Shown here: positions 53,375 through 63,867 of the stretch, piece by piece | How positions within the stretch are numbered: the first letter of the stretch is position 1 | How the letters are laid out: every line of letters begins with the position of its first letter | Program-made: the position numbers and the translations under genes | The notes under the pieces: model-generated | What the model saw: only the letters and a program-made list of their open reading frames with translations | Databases searched by the model: none | Told to the model about the DNA's origin: nothing | Assembly (NCBI GenBank): GCA_009823505.1 | Contig: VZQC01005680.1 | Coordinates: 2,613,174 to 2,677,173 of the forward strand | Length of the DNA stretch: 64,000 nt | Reading direction: 5' to 3' | Source: Rhizomys pruinosus | Lineage: Eukaryota; Chordata; Mammalia; Rodentia; Spalacidae

Positions 53375-53471
53375 TCTGACACCCTCATCTGGCCTCCATG
53401 GGCACTTCACAACATGGGTGCACTTAAATCCATATAGGCAGAACATTCATACACGTTACATTTTAAAAATT
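53375..53471 (+). repeat. B2/B3 SINE 3' fragment
   Basis: gatctgacaccctcatctgg, cttaaatccatataggcaga, with a short A-rich end abutting the LTR. Confidence 0.8.
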
Positions 53472-53817
53472 TGAATGAGTGTCCCCCATAGGCTTTAAGT
53501 ATTCAGACATTTGTCTCCAGTTGGTGGCACTGTTTTTGGAGGTCTTAGAAGGTGTGGCCATGATAGAGGAAGTATGTCACTGGGGGCAGGCTTAGTGAGT
53601 TTAACAAGCCTCATGGTCTACAGTTGCTCTCTCTGCTTCCTGTGCTCATTGCGAGATGTGACCCTCGGCTTGCTGCTCCAGATCCAGCTGCCATGCCTCC
53701 CGCCACAATGGACTCTAATTCCCTGGAACCATTAATCGTAAGCTCAAATAAACTCTTCTTTTTATAAGTTCCTTGGTCATGGTGTTTTATCACAGCAACA
53801 GAAAAGTGACTAATACA
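53472..53817 (+). mobile_element. solo MaLR LTR of the same subfamily as the 32.9-kb element
   Basis: tttgaatgagtgtcccccat through gtgactaataca. It lacks the first bases (TGTGGTGG) of the LTR. Clearly the same subfamily as 32929-33285. Confidence 0.93.
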
Positions 53818-53941
53818 ACCACCAACCTACCATCCTCCCCCAAACTGGCCACACCCCCACTGCCATTGTTTCAAAGGCTCTGTGCCTTCCCAGTTAGCTT
53901 CTCAACAGTGCATAGCTGTGTGTTGCAGTTCTGAAACACTC

Positions 53942-54096
53942 TTTTTTTTTTTTTTATTTTTAAGACAGGGTCTCCCTGTAGCCCCAGGTGTTCTGGAACT
54001 TACTCTGTAGACCAGGCTGGCCTTGAACTCACAGAGATCCACCTGCCTCTGCCTCTGAGTGCTGGGATTAAAGGCGTGCGCCACCACGCCCAGCTT
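53942..54096 (-). repeat. B1 SINE
   Basis: Full reverse B1 with a T-run. The flanks share tgaaacac (a short target duplication). Confidence 0.95.
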
Positions 54097-54650
54097 GAAA
54101 CACCATTTAACTGGCTTCCACTCACCAGGAGCTTTTGCTCAGGAAAATTTAACAGCATATACTATAAAGACACAGCCTCTGCACACTGTACTAGCCTCAG
54201 ACTCTCTCAGCTCCCTCTTTGGCCACATTTATTAATCACAGTGATTCCTAAGCTCAGCCCTTCAGAACCAGAGCTCTCTACGTCAGGCTTAATTCATGAA
54301 CTATAAATGATGAAACCTGGACCCTCCCTCCCACAAAGACAAAGAGGGCCACCCTCTCGCCTGTCATGGAACATACATTTGCATGGAACTGGTGCTAAAC
54401 CATTTGTAGACAACCCAGTTCTGGGTCAGGGTTTCATACAAGTCTATGGGCAAAACACACAAGTGTGGGCTGAGGTTCTGGAACTGTCAGAGGAAAGTGT
54501 TAGGTCACAGGGAAGAGAAGTGCAGTTGCTGAGGGAGGCAGCAGGCAGAGGAGACAGGTTCTGGTGGAGTCAGACCTCAGCAGAGCTAATTTGTTCTGAA
54601 GTAGTGAGGGAGAGGGTGCAATGGTGGCCACCAATCAAGGTTTTATTTAA
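54097..54650. other. unique sequence, no gene seen
   Basis: A 135-codon plus frame begins at 54307 and runs into SINE sequence at its end. It has no domain and is rejected as a gene. Confidence 0.5.
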
Positions 54651-54654
54651 TTTA

Positions 54655-54842
54655 CTCTTAATTTTGTGTGGTGTATATACATGTTCTTATGTGCATGTAC
54701 ACATAGGCATGTAGGTGTGTTTGCATGTGCACTGTCTCTGCCTCCCTGGTGCTGTGATTACCAAGCACCTGCCATCATCGCATGAGTGCTGGGGACATGG
54801 ACTCAGCTCCTCAGACATGAGTGAAACCATTTCCCAGCCCTC
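54655..54842 (-). repeat. B4-type SINE, old
   Basis: tgtgtggtgtatatacatgt, gcatgagtgctggggacatg, actcagctcctcagacatga. Confidence 0.7.
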
Positions 54843-56790
54843 TCTCACTGAAGATTTTCAAGGACCCTCTTGGCTCTGACCTGAAGACACATTTTCAAGA
54901 AGGCATGGTGGCCCCCATATCTGACTGCAAAGGGAGTGTTAAGACTATGGGAAGGTGAGGCAGTGGTCTGAGGATGGGCATGCTAAGCCCCCAGGCCACA
55001 GGCTGAGGTAGCAGGTAGGAAGCTGTCTGTTCCCACCTATTCCAGCCTCTCCAAGACAGCCCTGACCACAGAGCTCACTCTGCAGCTTGATGCAGATGTT
55101 GGCCAACTCTTGCCTTCCCCTTCACAGCCCAAACACTGGATCCTTCAGTTCTACCCCATAAACTAATCCTGCCATCAAATTATCCCACACACAACGTGCC
55201 TTTTTTTAATGTGCCCCCAGGAACCAATGCGGGGGGGCAACTTTTCTGGAATTATGCAACATTCCTTAAGGGGACATTCTAAGCAACAGGGAAACCTTCC
55301 TGAAATCCTACCAAGGTACTGGGGACTGATCCAATTTTCCTATACAGATTTTTTTTTGTTGTTTTTTACTAGGTGGAAATCCACACGTTTTGGCCAGTCC
55401 TACTACATCATGAAAACACCCTTTGTTTAAACAGAGTCTCCACTGGTGCATTTTTCCATCACATAAGGTAATTTTCAGTGTGATGCAAAGCCCACTAGGG
55501 TATTTTAAAACCAGGGGCAGAGAGGGTGGGAAGGAGAAAGAAAAAAGTTACCTACACAGCAGATGTCTTTATGATCTGTAACCAAGTGCACAGGGTGTTT
55601 GTAATAACTGGGCTGTAATACAGTAAGCCCCTTGCAATGCTGACCAACCCACAGACAAAATCAAGAAACCTGGCGAGGAAATCTACCTGTAGTAGCAGAT
55701 CTGGCTTGAGGTAAAAGCCATCTGCACAAGCACCAATTATCCCCCTCCTCAAATGACTTCTTTCCATCCCATTCTGCTGACAAGCAAGTTATGCCACATT
55801 TTAATAGGCAATAAAATGTATTATTAAATAATTAGCAGCTAAGAAGCAGAAATTAGAGGCTACTTCTCTTGGTGGGCAGGCATTCCCAGGTACTTCAGTC
55901 TAGGGATGCAAAGCAACTGGATCCCCCAACATAAATGGGTGGAAACCTGATCTAGCAGTTTACTGTGAGATGATTACAGGGCTAATGACTGTTCACAGAG
56001 ACTGAATCTTGGAGAGAGATCTAGAAATTTCCACCTAACCCCAGTTATGTCTGATCAGCTGCAGGGTCCCAGAGGAGCAGAAATTCCTTCTGCCCTGCTC
56101 CTTGTTCTGAGTACATTAATTAAACTTTGAAAGGTGTCTTTCCCATCTCCCCCTTTCCCTCCCCTCAGGTACTGTCTGGTATGTGTTCTGCCCTGAAGGT
56201 ACTGTTGCACTAACTGAAAAAAGCCCACCAAGACCAATTAAGGTCTTTACTAAGAGGCTGAAAAGAAGACAAATGAAGGCAGAAAACCCGATTACAAGGA
56301 ACCTTTGTACGGTTGTAAAGCAATTAGAGTAGTCCCCTGGGAGGGCGCTACGGCTCCAGGAGCGCACAGTTTTACAGCCTGTCTAAACTTGGAACAATCT
56401 ATCTTTCTTTAGGTGGAGCATAAAAGTGAACCCTATATTAGTGTCATACATCAGCTGAGAGTGCCTGCTAGAGCAGGAAAGCTGCTCTCAAGTCCCCAGT
56501 GCAAGGCAACACAGTTGTTAGTACTTTGCTCTTACCAGCCAGGAAGGCCGAGCTGCCTGGTGCCAGAGCTGCCTCAGCTCTGCAGATACCCAGAGAGGGA
56601 AGGGGCGTCCAGGAGGGGGAAGTGGACTACAGAGTAGTGGATAGGGAGAGGAAGAGAGGTCAGAGGGGGCCCAGGCATGAGAGCTGGAACTCTCTGGAAG
56701 ACATCACACAGGGTGACACCTCTGCAAGAACAGAGTTGGAGTGGATGGTGCTCTGGGGGCCATTTCACCAGCAGTCATGTTCTCGCAGTT
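54843..56790. other. 1.9-kb repeat-poor block, candidate conserved non-coding DNA
   Basis: The largest stretch without recognised SINE, LTR or L1 sequence. The part 55550-55870 (gtgtttgtaataactgggct; ttaataggcaataaaatgta; ttaaataattagcagctaag) and 56100-56330 are AT-rich and non-repetitive, a common look for deeply conserved elements. No frame shows a domain. Confidence 0.5.
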
Positions 56791-56802
56791 AGCATCCTTT
56801 CT

Positions 56803-57058
56803 TTTTTTTTTTTTAATTTTTTTTAATTTTATTTATTTCCGTATGTGTATGAATGTACTGTCTGCGTGCAAGTCTGTGCACCCGTGTCGTGCAATGCCAC
56901 GGAGGTCAGAAGAGGGTGTCATATTCCCCTGGAACTGGAGTTCTCCCGGAATTGGAGTTTCAGACGGTTCTCGGCGCCATGTGGGTGCTGGGGATTGAAC
57001 CCAGGTCCTCTGTAAGAGCAGTCAGCACTCTTAACCGCTAGGCTATCTCTCCAGCCCC
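56803..57058 (-). repeat. young B2/B3 SINE, 17-bp-duplication subfamily
   Basis: Full reverse copy with the duplication near 56926-56960. Exact 12-bp target duplication agcatcctttct at 56791-56802 and 57059-57070. Confidence 0.97.
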
Positions 57059-57162
57059 AGCATCCTTTCTATCCTGTGATTGGTTAACACCCCTGTGCTG
57101 TATCGCTCCGTATCAGACAGGGATTGCCATAGACTTAGCTATAAGAACTTGGGCTTTTTGCA

Positions 57163-57460
57163 TTAAGGGACATGTACATTTGAGTATGTGCATGCATGCA
57201 GAGGGCAGAGGTCAACCTCAGATATCCTTCCTCAGGGGGTGAATACCTTGCATTTTGAGACAGGATATCTCATTGGGACCTAGGGCTAACAGATTAGACT
57301 AGACCCTCTGGTTAACTGAGCTCCAGAAATCAGCTAAGTTCTGGGATTCTAAACATGCACCAAAATGCTTGGCTCTTTACGTGAGTCCTGGGGATTGAAC
57401 TCAGGTCCTCATCCTTGCATAGCAAGCACTTTATCAAGTAAGCCTTCTCCACAGCTTCTA
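57163..57460 (-). repeat. B4 SINE
   Basis: gagggcagaggtcaacctca, ttttgagacaggatatctca, gagtcctggggattgaactc. Confidence 0.87.
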
Positions 57461-57574
57461 GACTAGAGCTGGGACTTCTCAGCAGATTTCTGAAGGTGGA
57501 AATGACCAGGAAGGAGAGAGAAAGGGTCAGAAAAATTTTAACCTATTCCCTCAATAATTTAAAATCAGAGATTC

Positions 57575-57705
57575 ATAACATATACACCTCTAATCCCAGC
57601 AATCTGGAGTTATAGATGGAAGGATCATGAATTCAAGGTCAGACACAGCTGTAAAAAGCATTCAAGCCAACCATACTACAGGAGACCCTACTTCAGAAAA
57701 CTAAG
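57575..57705 (+). repeat. B1-like half of an ID-B1 SINE
   Basis: acctctaatcccagcaatct, attcaaggtcagacacagct, ggagaccctacttcagaaaa. Confidence 0.75.
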
Positions 57706-57842
57706 GGAAAAAAATAAGGGACTCTAGAAGGAAACCTTCTGTATCTTATCTGTGTAGCAGCCTTTTAAAATAGAAATAGAAGGAAAGTAATATAGAATAG
57801 AAACTAAAAGGAAACAGGGAGTATTTATTTTAATTGATTTTT

Positions 57843-58062
57843 AGGGCAAGGGATGTAACTCAGTAGTAGAGCACCTGCCTAGAATCCCCCCACTGAGGGA
57901 CTGGGGTGTGGCTCAGAGGAGAGCACTTGCCTAGAATACCCCAGTGAGGGGCTGTGAGTGTGGCTCAGTGGTAGAGCAACTGTCTAGGACCCCCCCCCCA
58001 CTGAGGGGCTTACCATGTGTGAGGTCCCAGGCTCAATCCTTAGCCCCAGAAAAAGTCCATTT
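57843..58062 (+). repeat. tandem array of ID-derived units, forward
   Basis: Three ID heads at about 52-58-bp spacing (gatgtaactcagtagtagag, gggtgtggctcagaggagag, gtgtggctcagtggtagagc), each ending in 'gcctagaa' or similar plus 'ccccactgaggg'. They are followed by one full ID end with gtcccaggctcaatccttag. Confidence 0.88.
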
Positions 58063-58358
58063 TCTTTAATCCCAAAATATCTAAGGTACCATTTCAAACC
58101 CAACAATATATCTGAAACAGCATTTCAACCTAAGCTGACATGAGGGACGTTTTGTGCACTTCTAGGTATATTTTACACTGACAGCACACCTCAATGGGCT
58201 GTGCCCCATTTCAAGTATCCTTTAGCTCTATGTGAGTCATGGTCAATGTTGGGAACACTGCAGGTTTGCTCTGACTGCTGGCCTGGAATCTACCTCACAT
58301 GTAAACCACTAATGTTCTTAGTGTCTTAATTTGCTCATCCTAAAGTTACAAGTCTTTA
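58063..58358. other. unique sequence
   Basis: No repeat or gene recognised. Confidence 0.45.
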
Positions 58359-58359
58359 T

Positions 58360-58592
58360 CAGTTAGGATTCTTGAAAGGACTGACAAAAGTTCAGTGCTG
58401 AGAGCTTGCTTGCAAGCATGAAGACCTATGTTTGATCCCAGAATGCATACAACAAAATCCTGGGTGAGGCGGTGCACACCTGCAATCCTACAGTCAGGGA
58501 AGTGGAGACAGGCAGATCCCTGGAACTTACAGCTAGCTGATCTAGTCCAATTGGTGAGCTCCAGTTAGAAAGAACATGCCAAAATTAAGGGA
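58360..58592 (+). repeat. B4 SINE, outer element of a nest
   Basis: gcttgcaagcatgaagacct, ggtgaggcggtgcacacctg, attggtgagctccagttaga. Its 3' end appears at 59155. Confidence 0.8.
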
Positions 58593-58642
58593 GAAGGCCA
58601 GAGAGAGGGTCAGTGGGTGAAGGTGACCACCATCAAGCCTGC
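58593..58642 (+). repeat. B2-class SINE, first part, split by an LTR
   Basis: gccagagagagggtcagtgg, gtgaaggtgaccaccatcaa. Resumes at 59009. Confidence 0.72.
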
Positions 58643-59008
58643 TGTGAGATGTCTCCACAGGATCAAGTATTTGAGCACTTGGTCTCCAGTTAGTGGTTCT
58701 GTTTGGGGAGATCATGGAACCTTTTGGAGGTGTGGCCTTGTTGGAGAAAGCACATCACTGGGGGCAGGCTTGGAGAGTCCAGAGCCTAGCCCTACTTCCT
58801 GTGTTCTCTCTCTGTTTCCTGTTTCCTGTTAGAGATGTGAGCTCTCTGCTTCCTGTTCCAGCTGCCACACCTGCTGCTTGCTGGCATGCCTTACCACCAT
58901 GATGGACTCTTGTCCCTCTGGAACTTTAAGCCAAAATGAATTTTCTTCCTAAAGTTGCTTCTTCTTGTCATGGTGTTTTATCACAGCAACAGAACAGTAA
59001 CTGATACA
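58643..59008 (+). mobile_element. MaLR-type solo LTR nested in SINEs
   Basis: tgtgagatgtctccacagga, cacatcactgggggcaggct, ending agtaactgataca. Flanking cctgc and cctgg match at four of five bases. Confidence 0.87.
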
Positions 59009-59154
59009 CCTGGCAATCTGGGTTTGATCCTTGGAACTGGTATGAAGGGAGAGAACTGATGCCAGCAAGTTGTCCTCTGACCTCTACCAAGCAGGGGCAA
59101 GAGCATGAATATACACGTACACACAAAATAAATAAAGCATGTAATTTTTTTAAA
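59009..59154 (+). repeat. B2-class SINE, second part
   Basis: tctgggtttgatccttggaa, agttgtcctctgacctctac, tail aaaataaataaagcatg. Confidence 0.78.
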
Positions 59155-59275
59155 AGTAAAGTGGCTTCTACATCCAAGTAAACACTTGTACACAAACAAC
59201 TCTATACAGATTGCACACATGCATATGAACATGTATACACATGTACATATATGCATGCATGCAATACACACAGAG
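59155..59275 (+). repeat. B4 SINE tail
   Basis: aaagtggcttctacatccaa and a CA/TG-rich end. It completes the nest begun at 58360. Confidence 0.65.
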
Positions 59276-60429
59276 GATCCATGTGAAAACTCAGTAACAA
59301 AATCTGGTAGAGAGTAATTAACTACTCCATAACTATTTGGTGAAAATACAGGAACTCTTAGGTGAAAACTTCATTACCATTTTATGAGCCAGTCCAAGTG
59401 ACAAATGTGGCGCCGGAACCCACAGAGAGCTGTGGAGCTGATGGGTGACTTTCAACAGCGATTGGAGATTCAAGCAAAACAAGTTTGTTAGTGTTGGATT
59501 GTCAGCAGTTGTTTCTATCATACGATGTGGCGGGACTTCACATCTGCCCTTCATACAGAGAGCTGGGTCGGGGCGGGAATGCAATGAGTTAGAAGCTAAC
59601 ATCTGTGAGAGACATCCACATTGCCAGACTTCAGCAAAAAAAAAATGCTCTGATGCTTTTATAAGAGTGATTAGCCAGGACAGGCTGCAGGTGAAGAGCT
59701 GATAATTGCACGGCTCTTTTTAAAAATTTTGATAACTAATAATTCACAGTGAGTCATGGCATTAAGAAAAAAATAAAATGCGTGGCATTTAACATTCAAC
59801 AGAGAAATAATTAACTTTTAAAGTTAGGCAGTCAAAGGAAATGCCAAGCCAGGACGGGGGAAGTGGAGCTGACAACAAGAAGGGTTACAACGGGACATTA
59901 ATTAGGTACAAGCAAACATCTCTCCTAATAGCTCGTGTTCTCATTCACCAAATGTCAACAGTGGATATTAACACCAGATGCTGGTACGCTGTCTCCCCTG
60001 ACAATGACGCTGGGCCGTGTGTGTGCTCAGGGGGCTTATGGGATGGAGCAGGGAGAAGAAAGTCCAATGGGATCAGGGTTATGCTTCCTGTTTTTAAATA
60101 ATTTACAGAGCCTTTATGAACAGTGGGGAATTGAGGGTTTTAAAGCGGATGTGGCTGAAACACAGAGAAAGAGAAAAATAGGATCAAGGAAGGCACTGTC
60201 CGAGTGCAGACTGCTTGGAAGAGTTTCCACTTCCTTGGCACCCAAAGTACCTGGCTACCCTTTTACGGAAGGCTGGACACACATTCCCCTGCAGGACTTG
60301 AAAGCAGAGCAGGGTGGTGAAACTGCCACCCTAAGGATGAAAAGAATTCAGAAATCTCCAGAAAAGGACTTTTTGGTCATTGAGAAGTACCAGTCTACCT
60401 TTACTGATTTATTTTCTTTTTCTTTTGAT
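59276..60429. other. 1.15-kb repeat-poor block, candidate conserved non-coding DNA
   Basis: No recognised repeat. The part 59720-59960 is dense in AT-rich cores (gataactaataattcacagt, agaaataattaacttttaaa, gggacattaattaggtacaa) with TAATTA/ATTAATTA motifs typical of homeodomain sites. An 86-codon and a 166-codon plus frame overlap here in different frames, without domains. Neither is called. Confidence 0.5.
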
Positions 60430-60497
60430 CACTAAAGAGACTCGAGAAGAGGCCAGAGGCCTCACATTCCCTGGACCTGGAGTCACAGGCAGTTGTT
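60430..60497 (-). repeat. B3 SINE fragment
   Basis: gaggccagaggcctcacatt, ctggacctggagtcacaggc. Short truncated copy. Confidence 0.65.
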
Positions 60498-60507
60498 CAG
60501 AAAGAAA

Positions 60508-60720
60508 AGTCTGGCTCAGGAGATGGCCCGCTTGGCAAAGTGCTTCCTTTGTAAGCATGAAGACCCAAGTGCATGCCCAGAATGCATGTCATAAATCCAG
60601 GTAGGGTGGTGCCTGTCTATAATCCTAGAACCAGGAGGTAGAAACGGAGATCTCTGGGCTCCATGGCTAGCTCATATAGTTGGATTTGTGAGTTCCAGGT
60701 TCAGGGAGAGACCATGCTAA
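60508..60720 (+). repeat. B4 SINE
   Basis: tctggctcaggagatggccc, ccaggtagggtggtgcctgt, aggttcagggagagaccatg. Confidence 0.85.
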
Positions 60721-60758
<38 letters not shown>

Positions 60759-60769
60759 TGATGATGATG
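60721..60769. repeat. (AAT)n/(ATG)n microsatellite
   Basis: About eleven aat units, then four atg/gat units. Confidence 0.97.
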
Positions 60770-60770
60770 C

Positions 60771-60808
60771 AGCAGGCCAATGAGATGGCTCAGAGGGGAA
60801 AAGGCATC
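60771..60808 (+). repeat. B2-class SINE, first part
   Basis: gcaggccaatgagatggctc. Interrupted by an LTR and resumed at 61173. Confidence 0.75.
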
Positions 60809-61172
60809 TGTTTTAGTTACTTTTCTGTTGCTGTGATAAAATACCATGACCAAGGAGACTTGTGGAAGGAAGAGTTTATTTGAGCTTATGGTTACAGAGG
60901 GTAGGGTCCCTAATGGTGGGGGTGGGGGGAGGCCTGGCGGCAGAGGAGGCCAGAGTAGGAAGCTGAGGAATCACATCTTCAAGCAGGCACAAGAAGCAGA
61001 AAGCAACTGGAAATCTGGCAAGGCTTAAGGACTCTCAAAGCCTGCCCCAGGTGACATGCTTCCACCACCAAGGCTGTACCTCCTAAAACCTCCAAGAACA
61101 GTGCCACCAACTGGGGACAAAATGTTCAAAGATTTGGAGTCTATGGGTGTCATTCTCATTCAAGCCACCACA
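60809..61172 (-). mobile_element. MaLR-type solo LTR with exact target duplication
   Basis: Reverse LTR from tgttttagttacttttctgt (with aaaataccatgaccaaggag) to attcaagccaccaca. Exact GCATC duplication at 60804-60808 and 61173-61177. Confidence 0.95.
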
Positions 61173-61375
61173 GCATCTATCACTAAGCCGAGGATCTGAG
61201 TTTGATTGCTGGGACTTACATGGTGGAAGGGAAGAATGGACTGCAAGTTGTCCTTGGACCTCAATATGTGCATCATGGCACACACACAGACACACACACA
61301 CACTCATGAGACGAGGTGTGGTGATGGTGTGGAATAAAATAAAATACAAATAAAATGAAATAATTAAGAAAAGCA
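61173..61375 (+). repeat. B2-class SINE, second part
   Basis: atctgagtttgattgctggg, caagttgtccttggacctca, a CA tract, and an aaataaaat tail. Confidence 0.82.
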
Positions 61376-61602
61376 ACCTAGGAAATCTGTGAACATCTGA
61401 TTTACAGGTCTGCAGAAATTTTAGGTATTTTGGCCACATCCCATAAGGCAAATTTGGAAGGTGAGATGTTAGCATGCTTACTGTTTGAATCACTGGAGAA
61501 TACCCATAAAACTACAAACTGCTACTGTTCCATTATTTATACTTACATCAGGAGATCACACTGCACACTATAAATTAATAGAACATAAATTCTGTAATCT
61601 TG
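61376..61602. other. short unique interval
   Basis: AT-rich DNA without a recognised feature. Confidence 0.45.
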
Positions 61603-61817
61603 GGCTGGAGAGATGGCTCAGCGGTTAAGAGTGCTGACTGCTCTTGCAGAGGACCTGGGTTCGATTCCCAGCTCCCACATGGCAGCCAAGAACTGTCTTT
61701 AACTCCAGTTCCAGGGAAATCTGATGCCCTCTTCTGACCTCCACGGCATTGCACAACACAGGTGCACCAACCTACATGCAGACAGTACACTCATACATAT
61801 TAAAAAAAAATAAAATT
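61603..61817 (+). repeat. young B2/B3 SINE, first of a head-to-tail pair
   Basis: gggctggagagatggctcag with an intact Pol III B box ggttcgattcc (61658-61668), an intact A-box region, and an A-rich tail. No 17-bp duplication. Confidence 0.96.
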
Positions 61818-62052
61818 GGGCTGGAGAGATGGCCTAGCGGTTAAGAGCGCCGACTGCTCTTGCAGAGGACCCAGGTTCGATCCCCAGCACCCACATGGCG
61901 GCTGAGAACCATCTTTAACTCCAGTTCCAGGGGAATCCGACACCCTCATCTGACCTCTGCTGCCTTACATGACACAGGTGCACAAACCTACATGCAGACA
62001 GTACATTCATACACATAAAAAATAAAAATAAAATAAAAAAATAATAAAAAAT
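61818..62052 (+). repeat. young B2/B3 SINE, second of the pair
   Basis: gggctggagagatggcctag begins directly at the tail of the previous copy. B box ggttcgatccc (61874-61884) is intact, with a long aaaataaaa tail. Confidence 0.96.
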
Positions 62053-62330
62053 ACTGCCATCTTGCTGGACTCTGGAACTTACTTGCTAAGTAACTCATGT
62101 ACTTGGGAACCTGCTTTTGCATTTGGTACAGAGTACTCTCAGGTCCACTGCTGAAGCACTTAGTACTGCCTGAGCTTGACTCTACCTCCAAATGCAAACT
62201 CCCACCTAGCACCTCCCTCTGTCTAACTTTTGCTAGTGGTCAAGGGGAGATGCCTAGCCTGTGGCAGCATTCTGGTGACTAAGTCTAAACAGATTTGGAG
62301 GTGTAAGCAGTCTTTGCTAATATCTATATA

Positions 62331-62340
62331 TCTATATATC

Positions 62341-62394
<54 letters not shown>
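62331..62394. repeat. (ATCT)n microsatellite
   Basis: About twelve perfect atct units after a tatatctatat lead. Confidence 0.97.
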
Positions 62395-62395
<1 letters not shown>

Positions 62396-62396
62396 G

Positions 62397-62540
62397 TGTG
62401 TTTTGGAGACAGGGTCTTCCTGTAGCCCCAGCTTGCCTGAACTCCTTCTGCAGGCCAGGCTGGCCTTGAACTCACAGATATCCACTTGCCTCTGCCTCTG
62501 GAGTGCTGGGATTAAAGGTATGCGCCACCATGCCCAGTTA
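62397..62540 (-). repeat. B1 SINE
   Basis: tggagacagggtcttcctgt through gcgccaccatgcccag. The microsatellite sits at its tail. Confidence 0.94.
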
Positions 62541-62569
62541 CTATGCTTTTAAAATAACGTGTCTTTTTT

Positions 62570-62803
62570 TAAAATTAATTTTAATCATGTGAAGGTTTGT
62601 TCCTGTGTGTAGGTGTATGCTTGTGAAGTGGGCATGTGCTTATTAATGCAGGTGCCTGTGAAGGCCAGGAGAGAGCATTCATTGGATCCCCTGGAGCTAA
62701 AGTTATGAGTAGTTGTGAACTGTCTGACAAGGATGCTGGGAACCAAACTCCAGTCATTTGCAAGAGCATCAAGTACTCAACCACTGAGTCTTCTCTCCAG
62801 CCC
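62570..62803 (-). repeat. B3-type SINE
   Basis: gaaggccaggagagagcatt, ggatcccctggagctaaagt, cactgagtcttctctccagc. Confidence 0.9.
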
Positions 62804-62824
62804 GTCTTTTTTAATTTTTTAAAA

Positions 62825-62914
62825 AGGTCCAGGCTAGCCTCCAGCATACTATGTAGCTGAGGGTAACCTTGACCTGTGATCCTCTTCCCTCTATTCTCTA
62901 AATGCTGGGATTAC

Positions 62915-62962
<48 letters not shown>

Positions 62963-63055
62963 CTGTGGTCAGTTTTATACAATGCTTGGGATCAAAGCCA
63001 GGGCATCATACAGGTTAGGCAAGAACTTTACCAAATGGGCTATACCCCTAGCCTC
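62825..63055 (-). repeat. ID-B1 SINE with internal (TG)n
   Basis: B1-like aatgctgggattacaggtgt, a (GT)n at 62918-62961 in the middle of the element, and then a reverse ID head (ggttaggcaagaactttacc). Confidence 0.85.
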
Positions 63056-63866
63056 TGCTAACTGGCTTCCTCAACTCTACTACTCAGAAATCAATTGTTT
63101 CTTGAATCTGGAGCCCCTGAGGCAATATAAAATGATTTCTGTGTGTCTAGCTATCTCTGAGTATGTATAATGTATAAGGCAACAGTATGCAAGACAGTGT
63201 GTGGGACAGAACCCAACAAGGTCTGCATCTTCAAAGGGTGACTGCATACAGTGAAACCAAGCTCAAAGTAGCTTGCCAAAGAAGGCACTGGCCTCTGATT
63301 TTCCAGGGATCAATTACACTCTGGCTTTGAGCAGAGACTGTAAGCATGGGAATGCAGATGACTTAAACCACAAAACGGTCTCTAAAGTCCCACTCTGAAA
63401 TAATCATGTCTGTGATGGTTTTTGAATTTCACTTTCATCAAATCCAGTAAGCTGCTCCAGATATCATTTCTCCTTTAACAATCAACGCTCCATCTCTAAA
63501 TCCTGGATTTTACTTTAACCACTTGTGAAAATTCTATTATTCAAGTGCTGATTAAGGTCCACCTTGCTGTCTAGGCCAAGAGTAGAGTCAGTAAGCCTAC
63601 AGGCTGTCCTAGTTCCCTGATGCCAGCTTGGAACTGGAGCAGGAGACACAAGGGTAGGTAAACACTGGGCTCTGAGACTGAGTGCTCTGGACAAGTGTGG
63701 GATCTGCTTAAGCAGGTTACTTACCTCTACAAACCTCAGAGGTTCCCTATGTGAAATGGAGGGTGATAACTATAATATGTATTGGACATGGTGTTTAGAG
63801 GGATTATAGAACAGGAGGTTCAAATGCCTAGAAAAGTTTGATTTTGTTGTTCTTTCTATAAAATAT
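63056..63866. other. unique block, no gene seen
   Basis: About 800 bp without recognised repeats and with no coding signal. Confidence 0.5.
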
Positions 63867-63867
63867 A

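Noticed and set aside
54307..54714. 135-codon plus-strand frame.
   Set aside because: Its end lies in a reversed B4-type SINE, no domain is visible, and there is no support for exon borders.
59935..60435. 166-codon plus-strand frame in a repeat-free block.
   Set aside because: No recognisable domain and it overlaps another frame in a different phase. Non-coding conservation is a better hypothesis to test.
61603..62052. tRNA gene based on intact A and B boxes.
   Set aside because: The boxes belong to the tRNA-derived heads of B2/B3 SINEs. The rest does not fold as a tRNA and a SINE body and A-rich tail follow.
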